From CAZXCG01 sp964639205 (GTDB lineage: Bacteria > Bacillota > Clostridia > Oscillospirales > Acutalibacteraceae), in assembly GCA_964639205.1 (NCBI GenBank), contig CAZXCG010000028.1, forward strand, positions 1 to 18,711: 18,711 nucleotides of DNA, in the 5' to 3' direction. Position 1 is the stretch's first letter. Each line of letters starts with the position of its first letter. The position numbers were made by a program, and so were the translations under genes. The notes under the pieces are model-generated. The model worked only from the letters and a program-made list of their open reading frames with translations, ran no database searches and was not told where the DNA came from. This document shows, piece by piece, positions 1 to 7,526 of the stretch.

Positions 1-61
1 TTTAAGCGACGGCGGTTTTTCGTTTGTTTTGTCCTGTTTTAAAGCAAGACGCGGAAGACGG

Positions 62-1963
62 TTACTCGGCCGTATCCTGCTCGGGCTCCTGCAGGCTTTC
101 GGATGTTTCCTCCGGCGGGTCTGTTGCGGGCTCGGTTGCATCGGTAGGCTGAGTCGGTTTTTCTGTGGGAGCTTCTGTGGCGGGTTCTGTTTTAGGCTCG
201 GTCTTAGGCTCTGTTTTGGGTTCTGTCTTCGGCTCGGTCTGGGGCTGCGTTTCCTCCTGAGCAGACGACGTGGAAGATGAACTGCCGGAATTATGGTCAT
301 AAAGCGGACCGTCGTTGGGATCCGGCGTTATGCTTACAGACCGCGTGCTTCCGCCGGGCTTCGCGCCGACCGTACCCGTATCCGCCGAAACTACATAGTG
401 ATTTCCGGTCAGGCTGTAGGTTGAAGTGTTGAGATATTCGCGCGAAACCTCCACCCCATCTTTGAGGTATATACGGTATGCTTTTGTGGAGTACCGATCT
501 CCGCTGTAATAATTATAATTGTACGAGTATGTAGCAATCTCGTCATAAGAGGGATCCTGATAGCCGTATATGTTGCAGACGAGCTTCGTACCCTCCATTT
601 TTGTTTCGAGAAAAACAGGATAATCGGTAGTATTACGCAGCTTTACATCCAAGCTGCCGTAGCTTATTGTAGCGTCAAAGCCGGCTTTTGTATAGGTTGA
701 ACACCAAAAATGCTCCGAGCGCTCCACTATCTCAAGATTGGCATAGATTGCCGCGTCATATATTGTTGTTGCCGCTTGGCAAACTCCGCCGCCGGTTTCC
801 TGCACATATTGACCGTTTTGAATAACGGACGCCGAGAGATAGCCCTCCGACTGTGAATTTGTATTGCCGGCATGACCGCTGAAGGAGTAAACCTCGCCCG
901 CTTCAATAACCGCGCCGTTAGACCGCTCAAGGGCTATCTTCATATTATTGTTGGCGTTTGAAGTATTGGTTGAATATGTCCACGCGCTTGAAAGAGGCAC
1001 TATATTTTCCTTTAAGAAATCGGAAGTGACCTTTGCTTCCTTTACGCCGGTTTCGGCGGTTATGGTTCCGGTTGCCGCCTTTGCGTTATAGAGCTTATAA
1101 AATTCCTTGGAAAGCTGAGCGCCGTCTACAGTGTAGCCGTCAACAGACTCGGAATACGCAAATTTATCCTCCTGCCACGGACGGAACTCGGTTATTTCTG
1201 CGTCCACCGGCTCCAAGGACAGGTCTTCTGCAAACTCCTCCAAATATTTGTTAGTTAAGTCTTCATTCAGCGAACAGGAAATCTCCATGGTTACGGTCGG
1301 ATTTTCTTCAGAGTAAGCGGAATTCCCGAGCGATTCCGTGTATTTTACAGCGGTGGCAAGCACGTTTTCGGTGTTATATTCATAGCTTAAATCAGCGGTT
1401 TGTATGGTTTTAACCCGGTCTTCGGCCTTAACCGTATAATTGAAATTCAGTACCAAAGAATTTTCAACGTTTGAAAGCAACCGTTTGGCCTGAGCTATGG
1501 TCTTGCCGCCTATATCTACCCCGTTTACCTCTACTCCGGCTGCTATTACAAAGCTTGAGGGTACGCCGTCAAGCGTAAGATTTTCAACGGTGAGGCGCGA
1601 ATCGGCGTCAATATTTACGCCGAGATTGGAGCTGTCGTCCGGAAACAGAGTGTCTTTAAAAACAAACAGCAATATAACTCCGGCTATTACAATCGCTCCG
1701 AACACAGAACACAAGGCTATAACGGCGGGCTTTTTTTTGCTTTTGCCTTTGCTTTTATTTTTATTTTTACTTTTACCTTTTTCCCCGGATTTTTCCTCCT
1801 GCGGATTTAAGCTTTGGCTTGCTTTATTGTAATCGCTTAACGAAATTAAATCGTCATTTTCGGAAAGCTGGAATTCCATCCCCGCAATATCGACCTCTTT
1901 ATTGAATCCGTCGTCGGGAATCGAATTATTATCGTTACCATTAAAGCCGTCGTCGAATCGCAT
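62..1963 (-). CDS. VanW family membrane-anchored cell-wall protein with Thr/Pro-rich tail
   Basis: This 633-residue protein has an acidic cytoplasmic N-terminus, a Lys/Ser-rich patch (about 58-78) and one membrane helix (about 80-102). An extracellular region follows with a PG_binding_4-like segment (GVEVNGVDIGG at 143-153, the usual start of this repeat beside VanW). The VanW domain spans about 330-460 and carries GGGVCQ at 391-396 with C395, matching the family signature GGG-x-CQ. The C-terminal tail (about 560-633) is rich in Thr, Glu and Pro with TEPK repeats, and probably crosses or lies in the wall. The start is the ATG at 1961-1963, because GAGGAGGT (minus strand, 1969-1976) sits five bases upstream. 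An in-frame TTG at 1978 would overlap that ribosome site. The VanW family is named after a vancomycin-resistance accessory gene, but its biochemical role is unknown. No van resistance genes are nearby, so this is probably a housekeeping envelope protein. The downstream side (1-61) shows no clear terminator. Confidence 0.9.
   Translation of the reverse strand: MRFDDGFNGNDNNSIPDDGFNKEVDIAGMEFQLSENDDLISLSDYNKASQSLNPQEEKSGEKGKSKNKNKSKGKSKKKPAVIALCSVFGAIVIAGVILLFVFKDTLFPDDSSNLGVNIDADSRLTVENLTLDGVPSSFVIAAGVEVNGVDIGGKTIAQAKRLLSNVENSLVLNFNYTVKAEDRVKTIQTADLSYEYNTENVLATAVKYTESLGNSAYSEENPTVTMEISCSLNEDLTNKYLEEFAEDLSLEPVDAEITEFRPWQEDKFAYSESVDGYTVDGAQLSKEFYKLYNAKAATGTITAETGVKEAKVTSDFLKENIVPLSSAWTYSTNTSNANNNMKIALERSNGAVIEAGEVYSFSGHAGNTNSQSEGYLSASVIQNGQYVQETGGGVCQAATTIYDAAIYANLEIVERSEHFWCSTYTKAGFDATISYGSLDVKLRNTTDYPVFLETKMEGTKLVCNIYGYQDPSYDEIATYSYNYNYYSGDRYSTKAYRIYLKDGVEVSREYLNTSTYSLTGNHYVVSADTGTVGAKPGGSTRSVSITPDPNDGPLYDHNSGSSSSTSSAQEETQPQTEPKTEPKTEPKTEPKTEPATEAPTEKPTQPTDATEPATDPPEETSESLQEPEQDTAE
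182..238 (-). repeat. 12-bp tandem repeat coding for TEPK units
   Basis: Five copies of the tripeptide TEP separated by Lys are encoded by imperfect 12-base units within the tail of the VanW-family gene. Codons vary between units at third positions, which suggests selection on the peptide and not a fresh DNA expansion. Copy number in such repeats can vary between strains. Confidence 0.8.
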
Positions 1964-2050
1964 AATATACCTCCTCAAGCTGTATATATATTTATTTTAC
2001 TACATTTTTATTTGAAAATAAAGTATAATTTCGCGCTTTATAATATATTA

Positions 2051-2079
2051 TTGAAAAAAATTTACAATATTGGTATAAT
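2051..2079 (+). promoter_or_regulatory. Sigma-A type promoter for the lipid glycosyltransferase gene
   Basis: TTGAAA (2051-2056) is followed by a 17-base spacer and TATAAT (2074-2079). TG at 2071-2072 makes an extended -10 element. The predicted transcript start is near 2086, giving a leader of about 63 bases before the ATG at 2149. The surrounding spacer (1964-2148) is very AT-rich and divergent. No comparably good promoter was found for the minus-strand VanW gene, although several TATA-like hexamers exist. Confidence 0.75.
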
Positions 2080-2148
2080 AAATAAAAAAGCAAAAGCCTT
2101 TGCTTTTAAATATGTCTTAATCAAAGCTTTTGGAAACGGAGCGCAAAA

Positions 2149-3327
2149 ATGAGAGTGCTGATACTCAGCGCCGCAACCGGCGGCGGACATAAGCAAGCGT
2201 CGCAATCGCTTGCAAATATTATTAAAAAGAAAAATCCTGACGCAACAGTCAAAGTAGAAGACGCGCTTAAATACTGCGGGCGTTTCTTTGACAAAACTAT
2301 ATGCGGCGGCTACCATTTTCTTGCAACAAAGGCTACCCGGCTTTACGGAACCGTTTATAAAATCTCAGACCGGGAAACTCAGCTTAATAACCTTGTCGGC
2401 GCGGTAAACGGTAAGATAAGCAAAAAGCTGTATCCTCTTTTTGAAGAATTTAAGCCGGATATTGTAGTCTCCTGCCATCCGTTTGTCACCGAAATGGTTG
2501 CAAAGCTCAAGGAGCTTAATATGGTGACGGCTCCGCTTGCGGCGGTTATTACCGATTTTGCCCCGCACCGCGCCTATATTCGCAATGATGTAGACGCCTA
2601 CGTTGTGGCAAACGATGAAATGGTAGACATTTTGGAAAAAAAATACAAGGTTCCGAAAGCTAAGGTTCACCCGCTCGGAATTCCGATTAATTCCGCTTTC
2701 TATGAGATTAAGGACAAAGCAAAAATCATCTCTGGGCTCGGCTTCAGCCGGGATATTCCGACCTTGCTCATAATGGCGGGCAGCTTTGGCGTGACCGATA
2801 TTTTGGAAATTTACGAAAATATAGTACAGATAGAAAACAAATTACAAATTATAGTAATTACAGGGCGCAATAAACGCTTGTACAATGCGTTTGAAGCGCT
2901 TTTAAAGAAGACTGAGCCGGATTACGCAAAAAGGGCGGATACGTCCCGCCGATGTATAATACATAAGCCGACGAAGCTTTTTTACTTTGTGAACAATGTA
3001 GAGGATTATATGGCTGTGTCCGACCTTATAATAACCAAGCCGGGAGGACTTACTGCAACCGAAAGCCTTGCATCCTGTCTTCCTATGCTTATCTTTAATT
3101 CGATTCCCGGTCAAGAAGAGGACAACGCGGATTATCTTGTACGCCATAATACGGCTATAAAGCTTGAAAAGGGTTCCTTGGCCGCATATCAGGTGCGCGA
3201 GCTCTTAAATAATCCCGCTCAGCTTGTAAAAATGCGCGAAAGCTGCAAAAAATACCGAAAGCCAAACGCGTCTGAGCAAATTTATGAGCTGTTAACAGAG
3301 ATGCAGGAAAATAAAAGTCAGAATTAA
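2149..3327 (+). CDS. MGDG synthase/UgtP-like diacylglycerol glycosyltransferase
   Basis: The 392-residue product is a GT-B glycosyltransferase of the MGDG synthase family (GT28, related to Bacillus UgtP and to MurG). The N-terminal acceptor-binding half contains the family glycine loop GGGH at 11-14 and a CHPF segment. The C-terminal nucleotide-sugar half contains KPGG at 297-300 followed by TATES, and PGQEEDN at 320-326, both hallmark donor-site motifs. Length is normal for the family. Known members transfer glucose or galactose from UDP-sugars to diacylglycerol at the inner membrane face, making glycolipids and lipoteichoic-acid anchors. The exact sugar and number of transfers cannot be read from sequence. 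There is no signal peptide, so it is probably a peripheral membrane protein. GGAG at 2138-2141, seven bases before the ATG, fixes the start. It is transcribed alone and divergently from the VanW gene. Confidence 0.88.
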   Translation: MRVLILSAATGGGHKQASQSLANIIKKKNPDATVKVEDALKYCGRFFDKTICGGYHFLATKATRLYGTVYKISDRETQLNNLVGAVNGKISKKLYPLFEEFKPDIVVSCHPFVTEMVAKLKELNMVTAPLAAVITDFAPHRAYIRNDVDAYVVANDEMVDILEKKYKVPKAKVHPLGIPINSAFYEIKDKAKIISGLGFSRDIPTLLIMAGSFGVTDILEIYENIVQIENKLQIIVITGRNKRLYNAFEALLKKTEPDYAKRADTSRRCIIHKPTKLFYFVNNVEDYMAVSDLIITKPGGLTATESLASCLPMLIFNSIPGQEEDNADYLVRHNTAIKLEKGSLAAYQVRELLNNPAQLVKMRESCKKYRKPNASEQIYELLTEMQENKSQN

Positions 3328-3334
3328 GCAGATC

Positions 3335-3370
3335 CTGCGCGCCCCCTGCCATATCGGACGGGGCGCGCAG
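3335..3370. terminator. Strong GC hairpin between convergent genes
   Basis: A perfect 11-bp inverted repeat (CTGCGCGCCCC at 3335-3345, GGGGCGCGCAG at 3360-3370) with a 14-base loop starts eight bases after the glycosyltransferase stop. Neither strand has a true T-run after the stem, so it could be a weak bidirectional terminator or an RNA 3'-end stabiliser. A second small hairpin (CCCG/CGGG, about 3386-3407) lies nearer the end of the convergent CAP gene. Confidence 0.5.
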
Positions 3371-3411
3371 CTGTGTTTAAGCCATAACCGCCCGTAAACG
3401 GGTAGTTATTA

Positions 3412-4083
3412 TTATCCGATAAAGAACTGCGACCAATAATAGACGCCGTTTTCCTGATATACTCCCACGCCGATTTGCGTAAAGTCTCCGTTAAGGATAT
3501 TAGCCCTGTGTCCCTCGGAATTCATCCAGGCATTCATTGCGTCCGCAGGTGTTTTGTATCCGAACGCAAGGTTTTCTCCCGCTGTCATATACGGAACAGT
3601 GATCGCCGTAAAGCACAAGGTACCGTCGGGACGGGTGTGAGAAGCCAGCACGGCGGCTTCTTCCGCGCGAACCTGCGCGTTTCGGCAAAGCTCGTCATTG
3701 ACCGTCAAAGCCTCAAGCCCTTCGTTGATCCTTTGCTCATTTACAAGCTCGACAACCTGCAATGCCAAAGGGTCTATTTCGCCGGGTTCTTCTTCATTTA
3801 CGGATATTCCCGCGTAAACTTGCAAAATAAGCGTAGCGTCCACCGAGTCAATCTTACTGTCGGAATTCATATCAGCCGCCTGCTCATTGAAGTTCAAAGC
3901 GTTCGAATCGATAAGGCTCGCATATCTCTGCAACACGAGAGTAGCGTCAGCAGAGTCAATCTTACTGTCTGAGTTTACGTCGCCCAACTTCACGCTTGAA
4001 GCGGCAAACGCCCAAACAGCTGACGACAGAGCCGCCGTCAAGGTTAAAGTTAGGGCAATAAAACCGGATATAATCCTTTTCAT
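3412..4083 (-). CDS. Secreted dockerin-CAP (SCP/PR-1) domain protein
   Basis: This 223-residue protein starts with a signal peptide (about 1-27, ending WAFA-ASS). Two dockerin type I half-repeats follow at about 34-55 and 71-91. Each reads D-x-N-S-D-S-K-I-D-S-x-D, matching the calcium loop spacing D/N at 1, 3, 5, 9 and 12, and each is followed by ATL-x-LQ-x-YA. After an acidic linker comes a CAP domain (about 105-222) with the family residues H149 in HTRPDG, E170 in AGENLAFG, and the EGHRANIL motif at 190-197. CAP domains of this bacterial YkwD-like type are secreted and of uncertain activity. Dockerins bind cohesin modules, so the protein may be fixed to a cell-surface scaffoldin or cellulosome, but no cohesin gene is in the window. 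The ATG at 4081-4083 has only a modest ribosome site (AAAGGCGG). It lies 77 bases downstream of alaS on the same strand and could be read through from it. Confidence 0.9.
   Translation of the reverse strand: MKRIISGFIALTLTLTAALSSAVWAFAASSVKLGDVNSDSKIDSADATLVLQRYASLIDSNALNFNEQAADMNSDSKIDSVDATLILQVYAGISVNEEEPGEIDPLALQVVELVNEQRINEGLEALTVNDELCRNAQVRAEEAAVLASHTRPDGTLCFTAITVPYMTAGENLAFGYKTPADAMNAWMNSEGHRANILNGDFTQIGVGVYQENGVYYWSQFFIG
3836..3979 (-). repeat. Two dockerin-encoding direct repeats
   Basis: Two stretches about 108 bases apart (around 3834-3870 and 3942-3978) are nearly identical. They share GAGTCAATCTTACTGTC on the plus strand. They encode the two calcium-loop halves of the dockerin, so the similarity reflects the duplicated F-hand structure of this domain and is not a separate element. 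Confidence 0.75.
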
Positions 4084-4160
4084 TTTTGATTCCGCCTTTA
4101 TTAACAGATTTTTTATATATATTTAATAAGGGGCTTTGTCCCGTCATTAAATTTGTCCGA

Positions 4161-6791
4161 TTACCTTATCATATCAAGCGCTATCTGCTTAGCCGCAATA
4201 ATAGCGTCGTCTACTTTTGAAACATCCTTGGCGCCCGCCATTGCGAGGTCCGGCTTGCCGCCTCCGTTACCGCCGGCAACGGCCGCAACCGCCTTGACTA
4301 TTTTGCCGGCATGGGCTCCGCGCTCGCGTGCCTCCTTGCCGCAGGCGCAGGCAAACGTAACCTTTCCGTCGCTGATACCGGCAAATACAGCAACTGCACC
4401 TGAATCAATGCTCATAACCTGCGCGCACATATCACGCAGCATATCGGCGGTAAAATCGTTGTAAGCGGCGCTGAATATACGCACTCCGTCAACCGAAGGA
4501 GTCTGTGAAATCAACCCCTGAATATTTGCGGCGGCTATTTTGCCGTTAAGCTCCCGGATAGTACGCTCCTGAGCCTTCATTTCTTCAACAACTCTGGCGC
4601 TGCCGGGAACAGCCTCGGCGGTATTGTTAATCTTAAGAATACCGCAAACGCTTGCAAGGGTTTCAATGGAAGAATCCAGCATTTCAAGAACACCTCTGCC
4701 GGTAACGGCCTCTATCCTGCGCACGCCGGCTGCCACTGAGCCCTCCTGCCTGATTTTAAACAGACCGATTTTTGCGGTATTGTCAACATGAGTGCCGCCG
4801 CAAAGCTCAACAGAGAAATCCCCGGCGTTTACAACTCTGACAACGTCGCCGTATTTTTCACCGAACAGAGCCATAGCTCCGAGCTTTTTAGCCTCGTCTA
4901 TCGGCATTTCCTTTGTTACTACCGGCAAAGCGTTTAATATCTGCTCGTTCACAAGCTCCTCCACTCTGACAAGCTCCGTTGCACTGAGGGCGGAAAAATG
5001 CGTAAAGTCAAAACGAACCGATTTTTCGCTTACAAGCTGACCTGCCTGCTCAACGTGATTGCCGAGAACTCTTCTCAGGGCCGCTTGCAGCAGATGAGCC
5101 GCGGTATGATTCCGCCGAATATCGTCGCGGCGCGCAGCGTCTATCTGCGCGGTAACGCGCATGCCCACATTTACCGTTCCGCATTCAACGCGGCAGGAAT
5201 GCAGATATACTCCGCTGTGATTTTTAGTCGTATCGTCTACTTCAACAGAAGCTTCGCCGGCAAATATAACGCCTGTATCGCCTATTTGACCGCCGCCTTC
5301 GGCATAGAAAGGAGTTCTGTCAAGAACGATTACAACGCTCTCCCCTTCGCACGCGGAGTCAACTCGCCTGCCGCTGCTGATTATTGAAGTTACCTGCGCG
5401 TCGGAAACGGTTTCGGCATAGCCTGTAAAAACGGTTGCGGGCAAATCCGAAAGGTCTGTGTTATCGCTGAGCCACGCGTCCGCGCCGGCGTTCTTTCTTG
5501 CGCTGCGCGAGCGCTTTTTCTGTTCCGCAAGAAGCTCGCGGAAACGGTCGATGTCAACATCTATGTTCTTTTCGGAAAGAATCTCACGGGTTAAATCAAT
5601 TGGGAAGCCGTAAGTGTCGTTAAGCTTAAACGCGTCCTCTCCGCTTAACACTTTGACAGTTCCCATATCCATTATGTTTTGAAGGAGCTGCATACCCTGA
5701 TCTATTGTTTTTGAAAAGCTTTCTTCTTCAGTGCGTATAAGCTTGGTTATAAACTCCTGCTTTTCCCTGAGCTCCGGGTAAGCTGTTTCATTTTCTTTAA
5801 TTACTGTTTGGCAGACCTTGTAAAGGAACGGCTCGCTTCTGCCTAAAAGCCTGCCGTGGCGCGCGGCGCGCCGCAGAAGTCTGCGAAGAACATATCCCCT
5901 GCCCTCGTTCGAAGGCATTACTCCGTCGCCTATCATAAAGGTAACGCTGCGTATATGATCGGTAATTACGCGGATCGATATATCGTTTTTATTGTTTTTT
6001 CCATATTCAACGCCGAGAATATCGGTAATATGCTTCATTATATTCTGCACGGTGTCTACAAGAAAAAGGTTATCTACGCCCTGCATTACGCAAGCAAGGC
6101 GCTCAAGACCCATACCCGTATCTATATTCGGATGGTCAAGCGGAGTGTAATTATTTTTACCGTCGTTATTAAACTGAGTGAAAACAAGATTCCATACCTC
6201 TACAAAACGGTCGCATTCACAGCCGACGTGGCAATCGGGCGATCCGCAGCCCTTTTCGGGACCGCGGTCAAAGTAAATTTCCGAGCACGGTCCGCAGGGA
6301 CCAGAGCCATGTTCCCAGAAGTTGTCTTCTTTACCGAGACGGACAATATGGGACGGATTCACGCCGACCTCCTTTGTCCAAATATCAAAAGCTTCGTCGT
6401 CGTTTTCGTAAATCGATACGTAAAGGAGCTCCTCCGGCATTTCAAGCACCTTAGTAAAAAATTCCCACGCCCACGCCGTAGCCTCGTGCTTAAAATAATC
6501 TCCGAACGAAAAATTCCCCAGCATTTCAAAATAAGTACCGTGGCGGGCTGTTATACCCACGCGCTCAATATCCGGGGTGCGTATACACTTTTGGCATGTT
6601 GTTACGCGCGTGCGCGGCGGAGTTATCTCTCCGGTAAAATATTTTTTCATAGGCGCCATACCGCTGTTGATGAGCAGCAGACTGTTGTCGTTTTTAGGTA
6701 TGAGCGAAAAGCTCGGCAAGCGAAGATGCCCCTTGCTTTCAAAAAAGGAAAGATACTTTTCCCTCAATTCGTTAAGACCTGTCCATTTCAT
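4161..6791 (-). CDS. alaS: Alanine--tRNA ligase
   Basis: The product is 876 residues, the usual size of bacterial AlaRS. It charges tRNA-Ala with alanine in the cytoplasm. The N-terminal class II catalytic core begins MKWTGLNELREKYLSFFESK and contains the GMAPMKKYF and TCQKCIRT segments. The middle editing domain has the zinc motif HTAAHLLQAALR and the later CGGTHVDNT. The C-terminal region ends in the glycine-rich GGNGGGKPDLAMAG segment typical of the C-Ala/DHHA1 domain. All key motifs are present and no truncation is seen. The start is the ATG at 6789-6791, preceded by AAGGAG nine bases upstream. The frame stays open for 40 more codons upstream, but those codons lie inside the T-box leader and terminator and are not protein. 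Expression should be controlled by uncharged tRNA-Ala through that leader. Confidence 0.98.
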   Translation of the reverse strand: MKWTGLNELREKYLSFFESKGHLRLPSFSLIPKNDNSLLLINSGMAPMKKYFTGEITPPRTRVTTCQKCIRTPDIERVGITARHGTYFEMLGNFSFGDYFKHEATAWAWEFFTKVLEMPEELLYVSIYENDDEAFDIWTKEVGVNPSHIVRLGKEDNFWEHGSGPCGPCSEIYFDRGPEKGCGSPDCHVGCECDRFVEVWNLVFTQFNNDGKNNYTPLDHPNIDTGMGLERLACVMQGVDNLFLVDTVQNIMKHITDILGVEYGKNNKNDISIRVITDHIRSVTFMIGDGVMPSNEGRGYVLRRLLRRAARHGRLLGRSEPFLYKVCQTVIKENETAYPELREKQEFITKLIRTEEESFSKTIDQGMQLLQNIMDMGTVKVLSGEDAFKLNDTYGFPIDLTREILSEKNIDVDIDRFRELLAEQKKRSRSARKNAGADAWLSDNTDLSDLPATVFTGYAETVSDAQVTSIISSGRRVDSACEGESVVIVLDRTPFYAEGGGQIGDTGVIFAGEASVEVDDTTKNHSGVYLHSCRVECGTVNVGMRVTAQIDAARRDDIRRNHTAAHLLQAALRRVLGNHVEQAGQLVSEKSVRFDFTHFSALSATELVRVEELVNEQILNALPVVTKEMPIDEAKKLGAMALFGEKYGDVVRVVNAGDFSVELCGGTHVDNTAKIGLFKIRQEGSVAAGVRRIEAVTGRGVLEMLDSSIETLASVCGILKINNTAEAVPGSARVVEEMKAQERTIRELNGKIAAANIQGLISQTPSVDGVRIFSAAYNDFTADMLRDMCAQVMSIDSGAVAVFAGISDGKVTFACACGKEARERGAHAGKIVKAVAAVAGGNGGGKPDLAMAGAKDVSKVDDAIIAAKQIALDMIR

Positions 6792-6852
6792 AAAGAAATA
6801 CTCCTTCAAATTTACAATATACTTTAATTCTGCGTGGGCAAATACAGGCAGT

Positions 6853-6888
6853 AAAAAAGCTTCTGCCCCATAATCAAGGGGCAAAAGC
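6853..6888 (-). terminator. Intrinsic terminator of the alaS T-box leader
   Basis: On the minus strand an 11-bp stem (GCTTTTGCCCC at 6888-6878 with GGGGCAGAAGC at 6869-6859, one G-T wobble) is followed by six Ts (6858-6853). The 5' side adjoins the T-box sequence, so forming the antiterminator with uncharged tRNA would compete with it. This is the off state of alaS. Confidence 0.9.
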
Positions 6889-7094
6889 GAAGCTCCTGCG
6901 GTACCACCCAAATTGACGGAGCCTCGCTCCGCCCTCTTTTATGTTCCTTAACGCGAAACCCGCGCCGCGCTTTCACACGGGGACTCCAAGTCAGCCCGCC
7001 GTCTTAATAACATAGAAGTCTTTCAGCAATGCGACTTCCTCTCTGAATGTCTTTGGGACGGCTCTTCTTTTCACAGTCCGTATTATCTGTTCAT
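6853..7094 (-). ncRNA. T-box riboswitch, alanine-specific, upstream of alaS
   Basis: Reading the minus strand, Stem I closes with GGACT (7079-7075) and AGTCC (6985-6981), then GCCGTC with GACGGC. The conserved AGAGAG and a distal stem GAAGTC/GACTTC with a GCTGAAA loop follow. The specifier loop on the 3' side reads GGGCTGA, giving the triplet GCT (6995-6993), an alanine codon followed by a purine. A GC-rich region and a small Stem III (CGGAGC-GAG-GCTCCG, 6931-6917) come next. The T-box sequence TGGGTGGTACCGC (about 6910-6898) and the terminator complete it. Known T-boxes bind uncharged tRNA and allow read-through. The specifier, position and downstream gene agree, so the call is firm. Exact Stem II pairing was not resolved. 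Confidence 0.95.
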
Positions 7095-7101
7095 CAGCTT
7101 T

Positions 7102-7130
7102 ATTATAGTTTTTAAGACGTTAATTGTCAA
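7102..7130 (-). promoter_or_regulatory. Consensus sigma-A promoter for the alaS T-box transcript
   Basis: On the minus strand TTGACA (7130-7125), a 17-base spacer and TATAAT (7107-7102) match the consensus at all twelve positions. The expected transcript start is near 7095, giving a leader of about 300 bases. A strong constitutive promoter is normal for T-box genes, since control is at termination. The -35 element overlaps the last codons of the small ORF at 7120-7203. Confidence 0.92.
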
Positions 7131-7203
7131 TAGTTTTTGACAAAGAATTAAATCGAGCCGGAGTCATGCGGTAAATATTCAATTCTTTTTCCCATTCTTT
7201 CAC
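7120..7203 (-). CDS. Possible small ORF (27 aa) with a perfect ribosome site
   Basis: A GTG codon (7203-7201) opens a 27-residue frame beginning VKEWEKELNIYRMTPARF and ending KTIDN. AAAGGAGG lies eight bases upstream (7219-7212), as good a Shine-Dalgarno as any in the window. The stop TAA (7122-7120) lies beside the -35 box of the alaS promoter. It follows directly after the degenerate ORF ending at 7222 on the same strand. It may be the start of a longer gene that was truncated when this junction formed, or a genuine small peptide. No family is recognised. The strong ribosome site argues that it once was translated. Whether it is now is unknown. Confidence 0.4.
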   Translation of the reverse strand: MKEWEKELNIYRMTPARFNSLSKTIDN

Positions 7204-7221
7204 GGCAGCCGCCTCCTTTGG

Positions 7222-7453
7222 TTATCCTAATCGTTTATCTGTTTCAGTGTATAAGTTTTCACGCTGCATATCCGCTTTGTACTGTTTATTGGCGTATGCG
7301 GTATCCTGCTGCGCTTTGTATTTATATTCTCTTGCAAGTTCTTTTGCGGCTTTTGCAAACTCACCGGTTATCGTACCCCTGCCTTTTTCGGTGCGTATAG
7401 CGGCACAGCGGCGTTCGATATAAAAAAGAGAATACATATTCGGGCGGGTGCAT
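7222..7453 (-). pseudogene. Remnant ORF, possibly the end of a zinc-finger protein from a mobile element
   Basis: An open frame from about 7497 to 7222 encodes a Lys/Arg/Glu-rich C-terminal-looking segment: RCAAIRTEKGRGTITGEF, then a helical charged stretch, ending ETDKRLG. It has no good start codon: the first in-frame candidates are a TTG at 7497 and an ATG at 7437, and neither has a ribosome site. The piece around FILCTRPNMY and ERRCAAIR resembles, from memory, a decayed cysteine-containing zinc ribbon as in short proteins of clostridial integrative elements. That assignment is weak. It may be non-functional debris upstream of the 27-codon ORF on the same strand. The rest of 7204-7526 holds nothing else recognisable. 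Confidence 0.35.
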
Positions 7454-7526
7454 AATATGAAATGTGCGGCGCTTTCCGTGAGCTGTTTTATCCGCAATTT
7501 TTACAAATGGGTGATGGCATATTTTT

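Noticed and set aside
182..238. TEPK-coding repeats as a CRISPR or intergenic repeat array
   Set aside because: The units are 12 bases, adjacent without spacers, in frame and inside a gene.
29..280. 83-residue plus-strand ORF rich in Leu, Gly, Phe, Cys and Arg
   Set aside because: It is the antisense of the TEPK repeat tail of the VanW-family gene. Its composition comes from the repeat and it has no convincing ribosome site.
62..1963. VanW gene as part of a vancomycin-resistance cluster
   Set aside because: No vanA/B-type ligase, vanH, vanX, vanS or vanR is present, and VanW-domain proteins are common in Clostridia without resistance.
3475..3972. 165-codon plus-strand ORF opposite the dockerin-CAP gene
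   Set aside because: The minus strand has a signal peptide, calcium loops and a CAP domain. The plus frame echoes the repeats only.
4084..4160. Terminator or promoter between alaS and the dockerin-CAP gene
   Set aside because: GGGAC-AAA-GCCCC is a short imperfect stem without a T-run, and only TATA-like hexamers without a -35 partner were seen.
5856..6827. 323-codon plus-strand ORF opposite alaS
   Set aside because: alaS is a full, motif-complete gene on the other strand. This frame has no recognisable domain and is an antisense shadow.
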